Shown one piece after another: positions 44,924 to 53,751 of a DNA stretch of 64,000 bases. The position numbers and the translations under genes are program-made. The DNA lies in the NCBI GenBank assembly GCA_028712695.1, contig JAQTQZ010000001.1:124001-188000 (forward strand), in the 5' to 3' direction. The notes below the pieces were generated by a model. It was given only the letters and a program-made list of their open reading frames with translations, did no database searches and was not told where the DNA came from. The DNA comes from Methylovulum sp. (GTDB lineage Bacteria; Pseudomonadota; Gammaproteobacteria; Methylococcales; Methylomonadaceae). Every line of letters begins with the position of its first letter. Within the stretch, counting starts at the first letter, position 1.

Positions 44924-46549
44924 ATGTCTGCTGTAATAGCTGAACATGATGATCATCACGATGATCATGCGCATCACGATCATGGCCCTGAAAAGGGCTT
45001 GTTAAGATGGATTATTACCACCAACCATAAAGATATTGGCACCTTGTATTTGCTGTTTGCGTTAGCAATGTTTTTTGTCGGCGGAGGCATGGCAATGATT
45101 ATCCGTGCCGAATTGTTTGAGCCGGGCATGCAGTTTGTACAACCGCAGTTTTTTAACTCGATGACCACAATGCACGCATTGGTTATGGTGTTTGGCGCGG
45201 TTATGCCTGCTTTTGTGGGATTAGCTAACTGGATGATCCCTATGATGATTGGTGCGCCAGATATGGCGTTACCACGCATGAACAACATGAGTTTTTGGGT
45301 GTTAGTTGCCGGTGTGTTGCTGTTGGCAAGCACTTTATTTATGGAAGGCGGTGCGCCTGCTGGCGGATGGACGCTCTACCCACCATTGGTTTTACAAACA
45401 GGTAAAGCGTTGCCTTTTGCGATTTTTTCAGTGCATTTGCTGGGCATTTCGTCAATCATGGGGGCAATAAACATTATTGCCACAATTTTCAATATGCGTG
45501 CTCCAGGCATGACTTTAATGAAAATGCCATTATTTGTTTGGACGTGGTTGATTACGGCGTTTTTGTTAATTGCCGTGATGCCAGTATTTGCTGGCGCAGT
45601 GACTATGTTGTTGACCGACAAATTCTTCGGTACTAGCTTTTTTGATGCGGCAGGTGGTGGAGATCCTGTTTTATATCAACATATTTTCTGGTTTTTTGGA
45701 CATCCAGAAGTTTACATCATGATTTTGCCAACCTTTGGTGTGGCTTCGACTATCATCCCTGTATTTGCCCGTAAACCATTATTTGGATACAGCTCAATGG
45801 TTTATGCAACAGCGTCAATTGCGTTTTTGTCATTTATCGTTTGGGCTCATCATATGTTCACTGTGGGCATGCCAATGGCGGGCGAGTTGTACTTTATGTA
45901 TGCCACTATGCTGATTGCCATTCCTACCGGGGTTAAAGTGTTTAACTGGACGGCCACCATGTGGAAAGGCGCGATGACTTTTGAAACGCCTATGTTGTTT
46001 TCAATTGCTTTTGTGGTCTTGTTCACTTTAGGCGGTTTTACTGGTCTGATGATGTCTATTGCGCCTTCAGATTTCCAGTACCATGACACCTATTTTATCG
46101 TTGCCCATTTTCACTACACTTTGGTTCCCGCCTCTGTATTCATCCTAATGGCGGCAGGTTATTATTGGTTGCCTAAATGGACGGGGCACATGTATAACGA
46201 AAAAATTGGCCAACTGCATTTTTGGTTGTCGGTGGTATCCGTTAACATCCTGTTTTTTCCCCAGCACTTTTTAGGTTTGGCGGGAATGCCGCGTCGGATT
46301 CCTGATTATGCGGTACAGTTTGCAGATTGGAATATGATCTCTAGTATTGGCGGCTTTATTTTTGGTGCTAGCCAGTTGCTATTCTTATATATAGTTATCG
46401 ATACGGTTAGAGGTGGCACCGGTGAAAAAGTAAGTGATGAGGTATGGGAAGATGCCCATAAGCATGGCCTGGAATGGACTTTACCATCACCGCCTCCTTA
46501 TCATACATTTACCACACCACCAACAGTGATACCGACTGAGCATTTCTAA
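44924..46549 (+). CDS. coxA: Cytochrome c oxidase subunit I (A1-type heme-copper oxidase)
   Basis: 541 residues, about 12 membrane helices. It reduces oxygen to water at the heme a3-CuB site and pumps protons. HGHPEVYI-type [10 protein letters not shown] gives the CuB His and cross-linked Tyr of A1 oxidases; [10 protein letters not shown] carries the other CuB ligands; [12 protein letters not shown] carries the heme a3 and a ligands; [10 protein letters not shown] the other heme a ligand. The N-terminus (3-25) is unusually His/Asp-rich ([14 protein letters not shown]). Confidence 0.97.
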   Translation: MSAVIAEHDDHHDDHAHHDHGPEKGLLRWIITTNHKDIGTLYLLFALAMFFVGGGMAMIIRAELFEPGMQFVQPQFFNSMTTMHALVMVFGAVMPAFVGLANWMIPMMIGAPDMALPRMNNMSFWVLVAGVLLLASTLFMEGGAPAGGWTLYPPLVLQTGKALPFAIFSVHLLGISSIMGAINIIATIFNMRAPGMTLMKMPLFVWTWLITAFLLIAVMPVFAGAVTMLLTDKFFGTSFFDAAGGGDPVLYQHIFWFFGHPEVYIMILPTFGVASTIIPVFARKPLFGYSSMVYATASIAFLSFIVWAHHMFTVGMPMAGELYFMYATMLIAIPTGVKVFNWTATMWKGAMTFETPMLFSIAFVVLFTLGGFTGLMMSIAPSDFQYHDTYFIVAHFHYTLVPASVFILMAAGYYWLPKWTGHMYNEKIGQLHFWLSVVSVNILFFPQHFLGLAGMPRRIPDYAVQFADWNMISSIGGFIFGASQLLFLYIVIDTVRGGTGEKVSDEVWEDAHKHGLEWTLPSPPPYHTFTTPPTVIPTEHF

Positions 46550-46569
46550 AATTTAAGTGTGTTATTTAA

Positions 46570-46597
46570 GATGCGTTACTTATTTGTGTAACGCATC
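46570..46597 (+). other. Intra-operon hairpin between coxA and the small assembly ORF
   Basis: GATGCGTTAC pairs perfectly with GTAACGCATC around an 8-base loop, with no T-run, so it is not a classic terminator. It may set mRNA stability or differential expression. Confidence 0.6.
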
Positions 46598-46607
46598 AGG
46601 TGGAATC

Positions 46608-46703
46608 ATGAATATAAAAACGAAGAATACTGTAACCGCTTTAGTATTGGCGGCAATTGCCATTAGCATTTATGTCGCCGCAGTTATGCAGGCCATTTCT
46701 TAA
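46608..46703 (+). CDS. Small cytochrome oxidase assembly-type membrane peptide
   Basis: 31 residues: a basic N-terminus (MNIKTKNTVT) and one membrane helix (ALVLAAIAISIYVAAVM). AGGTGGA is upstream of the ATG and the stop overlaps the ctaG start (TAATG), indicating coupling. Position and size match the small cytochrome oxidase assembly peptides seen between coxA and ctaG in proteobacteria; sequence alone would not identify it. Confidence 0.6.
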   Translation: MNIKTKNTVTALVLAAIAISIYVAAVMQAIS

Positions 46704-47248
46704 TGAGTGCCGAGATTAAGCAGAAAAATGTCAAATTAATTCGCACCTTGCTGCTCGTGGTAGTTGGGATGTTTGGCTTTGGTTATGCATTAGTGCCTAT
46801 TTACGATGTGTTATGTGACATAACGGGTCTTAATGGCAAAGTTGAGTCAACTGCGGTGAAAGAAGTGCTTTATCCTATCGATAAAAACAGGGAGGTTACC
46901 GTAGAATTCATTACTTCGTTAAATGAATCTGCACCCATGGTGTTTCGGGCGGAAACTAACAAGCTGAAAATTCATCCTGGACAGTATTACACCGTGAATT
47001 TTTATGCGGAAAATAAAACCGATAAACCAATGGTTGCTCAGGCCATTCCAAGTATTTCTCCTGGATTAGCCGCTGAATATTTTAAAAAAACTGAGTGCTT
47101 TTGTTTTACGGAACAAACCTTTAAAGCACGCGAAGGCAAGGTTATGCCGGTGCGTTTTGTGGTTAATCCGGATTTACCGACGCAATATAAAACAATTACG
47201 CTTGCTTATACATTTTTTGATAATACTGAAAAATCAGTGAACAAATAA
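46703..47248 (+). CDS. ctaG: Cytochrome c oxidase assembly protein CtaG/Cox11
   Basis: 181 residues with one N-terminal membrane helix (about 14-32) and a periplasmic Ig-like domain. The copper site CFCF (ECFCFTEQTF) is present, with the Cox11 signatures YDVLCDITGLNGK, MVAQAIPSISPG and MPVRFVVNPDLP. It delivers copper to CuB of subunit I. The gene overlaps the small upstream peptide and is 12 bp from coxC. Confidence 0.94.
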   Translation: MSAEIKQKNVKLIRTLLLVVVGMFGFGYALVPIYDVLCDITGLNGKVESTAVKEVLYPIDKNREVTVEFITSLNESAPMVFRAETNKLKIHPGQYYTVNFYAENKTDKPMVAQAIPSISPGLAAEYFKKTECFCFTEQTFKAREGKVMPVRFVVNPDLPTQYKTITLAYTFFDNTEKSVNK

Positions 47249-47260
47249 AGGGGAAAACTT

Positions 47261-48124
47261 ATGTCTTCAAGTGACGCTTATTACATACCGCATAAAGCGA
47301 CCTGGCCAGTCATGGCAACTGCTGGGCTAGTAACAACACTAGCTGGCTTTGCAAATCATCTGAATGGTTCAGCCTCAGGCGCGACCATGATGTACATTGG
47401 CCTAGCCATATTTATTGCGATGCTCGCCGGATGGTTTACATTGCAAGCTACGGAAAGCGAATCTGGCATGTATAGTAAACAAGTCGGCATTTCTTACCGC
47501 ATGGGAATGATGTGGTTCATTTTTTCAGAAATCATGTTTTTTGCGGTGTTTTTCGGTACGCTTTGGTATACACGGAATTTATCGGTGCCTTGGTTAGGGG
47601 GCGAAGGCACGGGGGCTGCGACAAAAGAAATGCTATGGCCTGCGTTTGACGCGACATGGCCGACTAACGGGCCGGCGAATGTTGGTGGTGAATTCGAACC
47701 AATGAGTGCGTGGGGATTGCCGTTTCTTAATACCTTAATTCTTTTGACCAGTGGTGTGACTTGTACTTGGGCGCATCATGGTTTACTGGCAAAAAATCGC
47801 GATCAGTTAATTAAAGGCTTAATTGCAACGGTGGGGCTGGGTTTCCTATTCGTGGCATTTCAGGCGATTGAGTATCATGAAGCCTATACCGAAATGGGAT
47901 TAACCTTGGGGTCTGGCATTTACGGTTCCACTTTCTTTATGTTGACCGGTTTTCATGGCTTCCATGTCTGCATAGGTGCCATTATTCTAAGTGTGGTGCT
48001 GTTCCGTAGCAGTAAGGGTCATTTTAAACCAGAAAATCATTTCGCTTTTGAGGCAGCCGCATGGTATTGGCATTTTGTCGACGTGGTGTGGTTAGGTCTG
48101 TTTATCTTTGTTTACTTGATGTAA
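47261..48124 (+). CDS. coxC: Cytochrome c oxidase subunit III
   Basis: 287 residues, seven membrane helices. Typical stretches: YYIPHKATWPVMAT at the start, MMWFIFSEIMFFAVFFGTLWY, GVTCTWAHHGLL, FHGFHVCIGAI, and the C-terminal FEAAAWYWHFVDVVWLGLFIFVYL. The subunit stabilises subunit I and proton uptake. Last gene of the coxBA-ctaG-coxC run; GGGG(A) precedes its ATG and a strong terminator follows. Confidence 0.96.
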   Translation: MSSSDAYYIPHKATWPVMATAGLVTTLAGFANHLNGSASGATMMYIGLAIFIAMLAGWFTLQATESESGMYSKQVGISYRMGMMWFIFSEIMFFAVFFGTLWYTRNLSVPWLGGEGTGAATKEMLWPAFDATWPTNGPANVGGEFEPMSAWGLPFLNTLILLTSGVTCTWAHHGLLAKNRDQLIKGLIATVGLGFLFVAFQAIEYHEAYTEMGLTLGSGIYGSTFFMLTGFHGFHVCIGAIILSVVLFRSSKGHFKPENHFAFEAAAWYWHFVDVVWLGLFIFVYLM

Positions 48125-48145
48125 TAAACGGACAAGTGGCGGTTT

Positions 48146-48179
48146 AAAAAGCACTGCTGATTGGCAGTGCTTTTTTTTT
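48146..48179 (+). terminator. Intrinsic terminator of the cox operon
   Basis: AAAAAGCACTGC pairs with GCAGTGCTTTTT around TGATTG and runs into nine Ts. Confidence 0.93.
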
Positions 48180-48194
48180 GTTCATTGTTTTTGC

Positions 48195-48449
48195 CTAACG
48201 GTTGTTTGCAGGTAGTGCAGGTGATTGATGTAGGCGGCTGCCTATGCCATGTGGTTTAAGAATGCCGCTCGCTAGGGCGATAAAAAAGAAAATAAATAAT
48301 ATGACGGATAAAGTAATTCGTACGGTTAGAGCTTTGAGTGTTTTAGCCGAATGTGCTTGGTCTTTATATTTGACCAAATTGTATAAGGCGAAGCCGAGGC
48401 TGGAAATTATCAGTAAAAAAACAATAATGGCGATGCTTTTGATGATCAT
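48195..48449 (-). CDS. Twin-transmembrane protein (DUF2909)
   Basis: 84 residues on the opposite strand to the cox genes: helix 1 (IIKSIAIIVFLLIISSLGFALYNLV), a KDQ-containing linker (KYKDQAHSAKTLKALTVRI) and helix 2 (LSVILFIFFFIALASGIL), ending in a polar tail. DUF2909 genes commonly sit between coxC and surf1 in proteobacteria, as here; likely an oxidase assembly or accessory factor. Confidence 0.8.
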   Translation of the reverse strand: MIIKSIAIIVFLLIISSLGFALYNLVKYKDQAHSAKTLKALTVRITLSVILFIFFFIALASGILKPHGIGSRLHQSPALPANNR

Positions 48450-48548
48450 AGTGAGTAAAATCGAAAGAGTTTTTTGTATTTTCGGCTATTCGCAATCGAT
48501 TGCCAATAGATTAATAAGAAAAGAATGTTTAGGTGGTGATACATTTTG

Positions 48549-49259
48549 ATGAAATTAAAAATTATTCCTATAGTGGTTTATGCGTTTTTTATGATGCTAT
48601 TGATTGCTTTAGGGATCTGGCAATTGGGACGGGCTGACGAAAAGCGCCATTACCTTGAAAAGCAGGCACAGGCTTCAGTTGCAGAAACGGTAAGGCTCAA
48701 TGGTCTCATAAAAGAAGATATATCGACACTGCGCTATAAAGATACGCAAGCGACAGGCCATTATGATGGATTACATCAGTTTTTAATTGATAATCAGATT
48801 AGCAGCGGGAAAGTGGGGTATTTTGTAATGACCCCTTTTTTATTAAAAGGAAAAGCCAGTGCGGTTCTGGTTAATAGGGTGTGGATCCCCTTGATTGGCG
48901 ACAGAACCAAGTTGCCAATGGTTGCGGTGAGCGATGGGGAAATGACGTTGAGTGGCCGGATTAATACTTTTCCGAGTGTCGGTGTAAAATTAGCAGGCGC
49001 GGAGACACCTACAGAAAGCTGGCCATCGGTTGTGCAGGTGGTTAATGCTCAGGTTTTGGCTAAAAAAGTGGGTTATCCATTATTGCCCTTTCAAATAGAG
49101 CTGGACAAAAGCTTGCCTAGTGGTTTTAAACGGGACTGGCAGACAGTTTCCATCATGCTGCCGGAACAACATGTAGCTTATGCAATTCAGTGGTTTGCAT
49201 TGGCATTCACACTAACGATACTGTTCATTTGGTACAGTTTAAAAAAACACAATGATTAA
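48549..49259 (+). CDS. SURF1-family cytochrome oxidase assembly protein
   Basis: 236 residues: N-terminal helix (PIVVYAFFMMLLIALGIWQLGR), periplasmic domain with YDGLHQFLIDNQISSGKVGYFVMTPFLL and VLVNRVWIPL, and C-terminal helix (HVAYAIQWFALAFTLTILFIWY). SURF1 binds heme a and helps insert it into subunit I. ATG 48549 with AGGTGG upstream is preferred to the adjacent TTG. It overlaps the next gene by 8 bp. Confidence 0.92.
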   Translation: MKLKIIPIVVYAFFMMLLIALGIWQLGRADEKRHYLEKQAQASVAETVRLNGLIKEDISTLRYKDTQATGHYDGLHQFLIDNQISSGKVGYFVMTPFLLKGKASAVLVNRVWIPLIGDRTKLPMVAVSDGEMTLSGRINTFPSVGVKLAGAETPTESWPSVVQVVNAQVLAKKVGYPLLPFQIELDKSLPSGFKRDWQTVSIMLPEQHVAYAIQWFALAFTLTILFIWYSLKKHND

Positions 49260-49989
49260 TCAGCAGAAAAAAAATAGAGCGTTAATTTTAGTTATTTTTG
49301 GGATGTCGATCATCCCTTTTTTAATAGCTTTGGCATTAAAAGATAATTCCTGGGTATTAAAAAACAGTACAAATAAAGGCCAATTGATAACGCCAGTTGT
49401 AGCAACAGAGCGCAGCGATTTTACGGGATTTGATACTTTTTCAACAAAAAATATGGATGAGCTTCCAGGACATTGGTTGCTAGTTAATGTCATTCCAAAG
49501 TCCTCATGTAATAAGGCTTGTCTTGAGGCGTTACTTAAAACGAAACAGTTGCGGTTAATGTTGAATAAAGAGCTGCCCCGCACTCGTCGGGTTGCTATTG
49601 TTTTTAATGATGTTTCAACTGATGTGGCAAGCCAATGGTGGCTAAAGGACACGTTGTTATGGCGGTTGCGCAAAACAGATACCAAAGAAGATGAATCCTT
49701 GTATTCGCGATTGTTAGGAGCAGAAAATAAAATTGACGATGCGTTGGCGGCAAAAATGATTGGTCAGGAAAATCCTGAATTTGCGTTACATTCCGATCTT
49801 ATCAGGGTTAAGCCCAGTGCGGGACTGGTTAAAAAACTGGCCGGAATCAGGAAAGGCGATGTTTCTGAAGGTATGCTTTTTTTAATGGATCCAATGGGTA
49901 ATTTGATGATGCAATATGAACCGGGGTTTGATCCGTACAACGTAAAAAGTGACCTTATGCACCTGTTAAGAATTTCACAAATTGGATAA
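49252..49989 (+). CDS. Sco-like thioredoxin-fold membrane protein
   Basis: 245 residues: one N-terminal membrane helix (about 10-28) and a periplasmic domain with GHWLLVNVIP followed by the CxxxC pair CNKAC, and a late FLMDPMGNLMMQYEPG strand that matches the thioredoxin/Sco fold (YLVDPEG-type). The conserved copper-binding His of Sco1 is not evident, so copper delivery is less certain than a redox or assembly role. Overlaps surf1 upstream and the ctaA-ftsY gene downstream by 8 bp each. Confidence 0.7.
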   Translation: MINQQKKNRALILVIFGMSIIPFLIALALKDNSWVLKNSTNKGQLITPVVATERSDFTGFDTFSTKNMDELPGHWLLVNVIPKSSCNKACLEALLKTKQLRLMLNKELPRTRRVAIVFNDVSTDVASQWWLKDTLLWRLRKTDTKEDESLYSRLLGAENKIDDALAAKMIGQENPEFALHSDLIRVKPSAGLVKKLAGIRKGDVSEGMLFLMDPMGNLMMQYEPGFDPYNVKSDLMHLLRISQIG

Positions 49990-51973
49990 TAAAAAGAAAA
50001 TGTTTAGAAAAATAACTCTGTTTAGCGTTGTTTTGGCTTTAGTAATTAGTGTATTAGGTTGCTATATTGGCTTATCCGACGCCCTGCTGGGTTGCCCTGA
50101 CTGGGCGGACTGTTATGGAAAAATAATCATAAGCGACAAGCATTCCGAAAAATTATCGCCAATGCTTGAACAGGCCTATGTGCTTTTTGATGCAAATAAA
50201 AGCGTGCTTTATCGTTATCTTGTTGCTGGCTTGGGGGGGGCAATACTATTGTTGGGGGCGCTTAGCTGGCGTGAGAGAAGCTATCGTCGGATAGCAATGG
50301 CAACAACATTGGAACTGATGTTTTTAGTGGTTTTGCAGGCTACGCTAACTATATGGATGCCAAACATGCAAACGTTTCCAGCACTTGCCATGATTAATAT
50401 AGTGCTGGGAATGATGGTTTTTTGGTTGTTATTTTGGCTTTATTTGCGAAGCAACCCCGCTGTTTCAATAATAGTAGCCACTCCAGTCCCCTTAGGACTT
50501 TCTCGCTTGGCGATGTTGGTCTTATTGCTACAAATCCTGCTGGGTGGCTGGGAGAGCAGCAACCATGCGGCGTTGGCTTGCTCGGGTCTTCCTTTATGTA
50601 ATGGTCAATGGTGGCCTGATGCCGACTATCTGGCAGCGCTGGATGTGTCGGCTATAGTGCGTGATGTATTAATGGGTTATAGCGCTGATATTTCGTTCAA
50701 TGCGCAGGTTGCGATAAATTGGTTGCATAGAGTGGGGGCATTGTTTTGCTTTATTGTATTGACGCTGTTGACGTTAAACACAATGGCTGTAAAAGCGCAA
50801 AGACTGGTAAGGAGGGCAGGGGTATGGTTGGGCATATTGCTGTTTGTACAGGTTGGTTTAGGCATTATCAGTTATGTATTGGCTATGCCCCTAGGGGTCT
50901 CGATGGCGCATCACGCGGTTGCCGCCCTGTTGATGTTGCCGTTGATCGCCATCAATTTTTATAGCAGATATGGCTTTGCAGAGGTTGTTGGAGTACCTGT
51001 AGCCACTGTTCCGCCTGCCCGGGAGTTTGTTCCGTATGTTGAGTCGGCACCGGAGTCATTGCTCTTACGCCTTAAGTCGCAGTTAAAGCGTACCCGGTCA
51101 GGTTTATCTGGTGCATTGGCAACTCTAGCTATAGGCCAGAAAGAAATTAACAATGATCTCCTTGAAGACTTGGAAGCTCATTTATTGATGGCGGACATAG
51201 GCATCAATGTCACTACGGAAATTATTAATAATTTGACCACAAGTCTTGAACGGGATCAGCTGAAAGATGGTGCTGCTTTATCTGCGGCGCTAAAACAAGT
51301 ATTGCTGGACATACTCAAGCCGTGTGACCAGCCTTTGCTAATCCCTAAACAAGATAGTCCTTTTGTGATTCTGGTCGTTGGTGTTAATGGCGCAGGAAAA
51401 ACCACTACGATAGGCAAATTGGCCAAGCGCCTACAAGCACAGGGACATAGTGTCATGTTAGCAGCCGGTGATACATTTAGGGCGGCAGCGGTTGAGCAAT
51501 TACAAACTTGGGGGGAGCGTAATAACATTCATGTCGTTGCACAGCATACCGGTGCCGATTCGGCATCAGTCATTTATGATGCGGTGCAATCAGCCCAAGC
51601 TAAAGGTATTGACGTGTTAATTGCAGATACGGCTGGGCGCTTACATACCAAATCAAATCTGATGGATGAGTTGAAAAAAGTAAAACGGATTATGGGCAAG
51701 CTCGATGAAACTGCCCCGCATGAAGTATTGCTCGTATTGGATGCAGGGACTGGGCAAAATGCGTTATCTCAGGCAAAACTATTCAATGAAACCGTTGAGC
51801 TAACAGGGCTGGTTTTAACTAAGCTTGATGGCACGGCAAAAGGAGGCGTTATTTTTGCGTTGGCAAAACAGTCACAAATTCCAATTCGTTATATAGGCAT
51901 AGGCGAAGGTATTGATGATTTGCAGGACTTTGATGCCGAAACATTTGTAGATGCTTTATTTGCTAAGGACTGA
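49982..51973 (+). CDS. Fusion of a CtaA/COX15-like membrane domain with a complete FtsY SRP receptor
   Basis: One 663-codon frame. Residues 1 to about 335: eight membrane helices of the heme A synthase family (GLSDALLGCPDWADCYG; ACSGLPLCNGQWWPDA; INWLHRVGAL and MAHHAVAAL with the C-half His ligands). The N-half heme ligands are gone (Tyr77 where HR is expected; AMINIVLG where a His is expected). After a linker, residue 359 on is FtsY: LLLRLKSQLKRTRSGL, G1 GVNGAGKTT (467-475), AAGDTFRAAAVEQL, DTAGRLHTKSNLMDELKK, TKLDGTAKGG, GIGEGIDDLQDF. The usual acidic A domain is replaced by the membrane part. Start is TTG 49982 or ATG 50000. A ctaB gene is missing at the join. Confidence 0.85.
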   Translation: MDNKKKMFRKITLFSVVLALVISVLGCYIGLSDALLGCPDWADCYGKIIISDKHSEKLSPMLEQAYVLFDANKSVLYRYLVAGLGGAILLLGALSWRERSYRRIAMATTLELMFLVVLQATLTIWMPNMQTFPALAMINIVLGMMVFWLLFWLYLRSNPAVSIIVATPVPLGLSRLAMLVLLLQILLGGWESSNHAALACSGLPLCNGQWWPDADYLAALDVSAIVRDVLMGYSADISFNAQVAINWLHRVGALFCFIVLTLLTLNTMAVKAQRLVRRAGVWLGILLFVQVGLGIISYVLAMPLGVSMAHHAVAALLMLPLIAINFYSRYGFAEVVGVPVATVPPAREFVPYVESAPESLLLRLKSQLKRTRSGLSGALATLAIGQKEINNDLLEDLEAHLLMADIGINVTTEIINNLTTSLERDQLKDGAALSAALKQVLLDILKPCDQPLLIPKQDSPFVILVVGVNGAGKTTTIGKLAKRLQAQGHSVMLAAGDTFRAAAVEQLQTWGERNNIHVVAQHTGADSASVIYDAVQSAQAKGIDVLIADTAGRLHTKSNLMDELKKVKRIMGKLDETAPHEVLLVLDAGTGQNALSQAKLFNETVELTGLVLTKLDGTAKGGVIFALAKQSQIPIRYIGIGEGIDDLQDFDAETFVDALFAKD

Positions 51974-51981
51974 AGAAGGGT

Positions 51982-52638
51982 ATGCTAAAGTTCGATAATG
52001 TCAGCAAACGCTATCCTGAAACAGGGGAGGTGCTTCGGGATATAAGTTTTCATCTACGGCATGGTGAAATGGCTTTTCTCACCGGACATTCTGGGGCAGG
52101 GAAAAGCACATTATTGAAACTGATTGCCGTCATGGAGCGTTGTACGCGCGGACAAATTTTTCTTGATGGAGAGAATCTTAGTGCGGCGAAGGAAAGCCAA
52201 ATTCCTTTTTTACGAAGGAAAATGGGGTTTATTTATCAGGATTATAAGTTGCTTCAGGATAGGACAGTGTTTGACAATGTGGCATTACCATTGGTGATAG
52301 CGGGCATAGGGCATCAGGAAATTGTGCGTAAGGTCAGGGCCGTGCTGGATAAAGTAGGTTTATCAGGTAAAGAAAGGAAGTTTCCGATTGCCTTGTCGGG
52401 TGGTGAACAGCAGCGCGTAGGTATTGCCCGCGCTGTTGTCAACAAGCCGCCGATTATTATTGCCGACGAGCCGACTGGTAATCTTGATCCCGAACTAGCT
52501 ACTGAAATTATGCGATTGTTTGTTAGTTTTCAACAAGTGGGGGTCACTGTGCTGATAGCGTCCCATGACATTTCCTTGATTACAAAGATGAACCATCGCG
52601 TTTTAAAATTGGCTAATGGTCAATTGGTCCCGGTTTAA
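51982..52638 (+). CDS. ftsE: Cell division ATP-binding protein FtsE
   Basis: 218 residues. Walker A GHSGAGKST, signature LSGGEQQR, Walker B IIIADEPTGNLDP, switch His in ASHD. It works with FtsX at the divisome to activate periplasmic amidases through EnvC. Eight bp downstream of the ctaA-ftsY stop, preserving the ftsY-ftsE-ftsX-rpoH order seen in E. coli. Confidence 0.95.
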   Translation: MLKFDNVSKRYPETGEVLRDISFHLRHGEMAFLTGHSGAGKSTLLKLIAVMERCTRGQIFLDGENLSAAKESQIPFLRRKMGFIYQDYKLLQDRTVFDNVALPLVIAGIGHQEIVRKVRAVLDKVGLSGKERKFPIALSGGEQQRVGIARAVVNKPPIIIADEPTGNLDPELATEIMRLFVSFQQVGVTVLIASHDISLITKMNHRVLKLANGQLVPV

Positions 52639-52642
52639 AACA

Positions 52643-53668
52643 ATGAAAGGTTTTAAAAAACGTAAGCAAACTCAGGAAGTCAGGTATGTGAAAACACCCA
52701 CTTCCCAAGTGACAAGGCAAACCAGACGTGTAGGCGGCGATTTAGTCGATAAATTACGAGCCTCTTTCGATGGTCAAGGACAGGCGCTGTTTTCTAGTCT
52801 TGGTCGGCTTGTCGACTCGCCGTTTAATTCGATAATGACGATTATTGTGCTAGCAATAACTATTTCTCTTGCCAGCGGATTTTATCTGCTAATCAATAAT
52901 CTTCATCAGCTTACCGCGAATATACAGACGAGCGCCCAGATGTCGCTATTTCTCAAAGATGAAGTTACCGATGCGCATGCCGATAAATTGGCTAATAGCA
53001 TCAGGCAAAATCCAGCTATACAACGGGTTAATGTGATTAGTAAGGATCAGGCATTGGCCGAATTTAAAACGTATAGTGGTTTTGGCTCGGCTATTACTGC
53101 ACTGAAAACCAATCCATTACCTGTCGTTGTTCAGGTACTACCCAAGAATACACTGGAAGATAAAAAAGAACTGGAAAATTTGCGGCAAGAGTTTCAGCGC
53201 TTTGTCGAAGTCGATATTGCAGTGATGGACATGCAATGGATCGAACGGTTGCAATCTATTATGGCTGTAGCAGAGCGCGGAGCCAGTTTGCTGAATATCA
53301 TGCTAGGTTTTGCGGTGCTGTTTATTGCCGGTAATACCATACGCCAAGAACTTCACAATCGCCATGAAGAAGTGATTATTGCTAAATTAGTTGGTGCGAC
53401 CAATGCTTTTATTCAAAAGCCTTTTTTGTATACAGGTCTGTGGATGGGGCTGTTTGCGGGTCTGTTGGCATGGTTTATTGTCAGTATCATGATGTTGCTG
53501 CTAAGGCAACCCGTCGAAACGTTGTCCGGATTATATGGTGGTAACTTCCATTTATTATTTTTCAGTGTTACAGATTTTTTTAAGCTCGTAAGTATTTCCT
53601 CTGCATTAGGCGGTTTAGGCTCTTGGGCGGTGCTTAGCTATCAACTTCAGCGCACACAACCCGAATAA
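52643..53668 (+). CDS. ftsX: Cell division membrane protein FtsX
   Basis: About 341 residues: a basic cytoplasmic N-terminus, a first helix (IMTIIVLAITISLASGFYLL), a periplasmic ECD (about residues 80-190 with AQMSLFLKDEV), and three C-terminal helices, the usual FtsX layout. Start is uncertain: ATG 52643 (4 bp past the ftsE stop) or ATG 52616 (overlapping ftsE); neither has a good ribosome-binding site. Confidence 0.92.
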   Translation: MKGFKKRKQTQEVRYVKTPTSQVTRQTRRVGGDLVDKLRASFDGQGQALFSSLGRLVDSPFNSIMTIIVLAITISLASGFYLLINNLHQLTANIQTSAQMSLFLKDEVTDAHADKLANSIRQNPAIQRVNVISKDQALAEFKTYSGFGSAITALKTNPLPVVVQVLPKNTLEDKKELENLRQEFQRFVEVDIAVMDMQWIERLQSIMAVAERGASLLNIMLGFAVLFIAGNTIRQELHNRHEEVIIAKLVGATNAFIQKPFLYTGLWMGLFAGLLAWFIVSIMMLLLRQPVETLSGLYGGNFHLLFFSVTDFFKLVSISSALGGLGSWAVLSYQLQRTQPE

Positions 53669-53691
53669 GGGGGGGATAAAATGCAAAATTA

Positions 53692-53718
53692 TTAGCACTC
53701 TTTGCCTTGGAGTGCTAA
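53692..53718 (+). promoter_or_regulatory. CIRCE operator (HrcA binding site) upstream of rpoH
   Basis: TTAGCACTC-N9-GAGTGCTAA, an exact match to the CIRCE consensus, 33 bp before the rpoH start codon. In the families where it is known, HrcA repressor binds this element upstream of groES and dnaK. Here it sits in front of the sigma-32 gene. Confidence 0.93.
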
Positions 53719-53751
53719 TATTTATGAAAATTTTACTATAAGAGGAATGCC

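Noticed and set aside
48244..48549. Plus-strand open frame opposite the DUF2909 gene
   Set aside because: Low-complexity shadow; the minus-strand gene matches a known family and neighbourhood.
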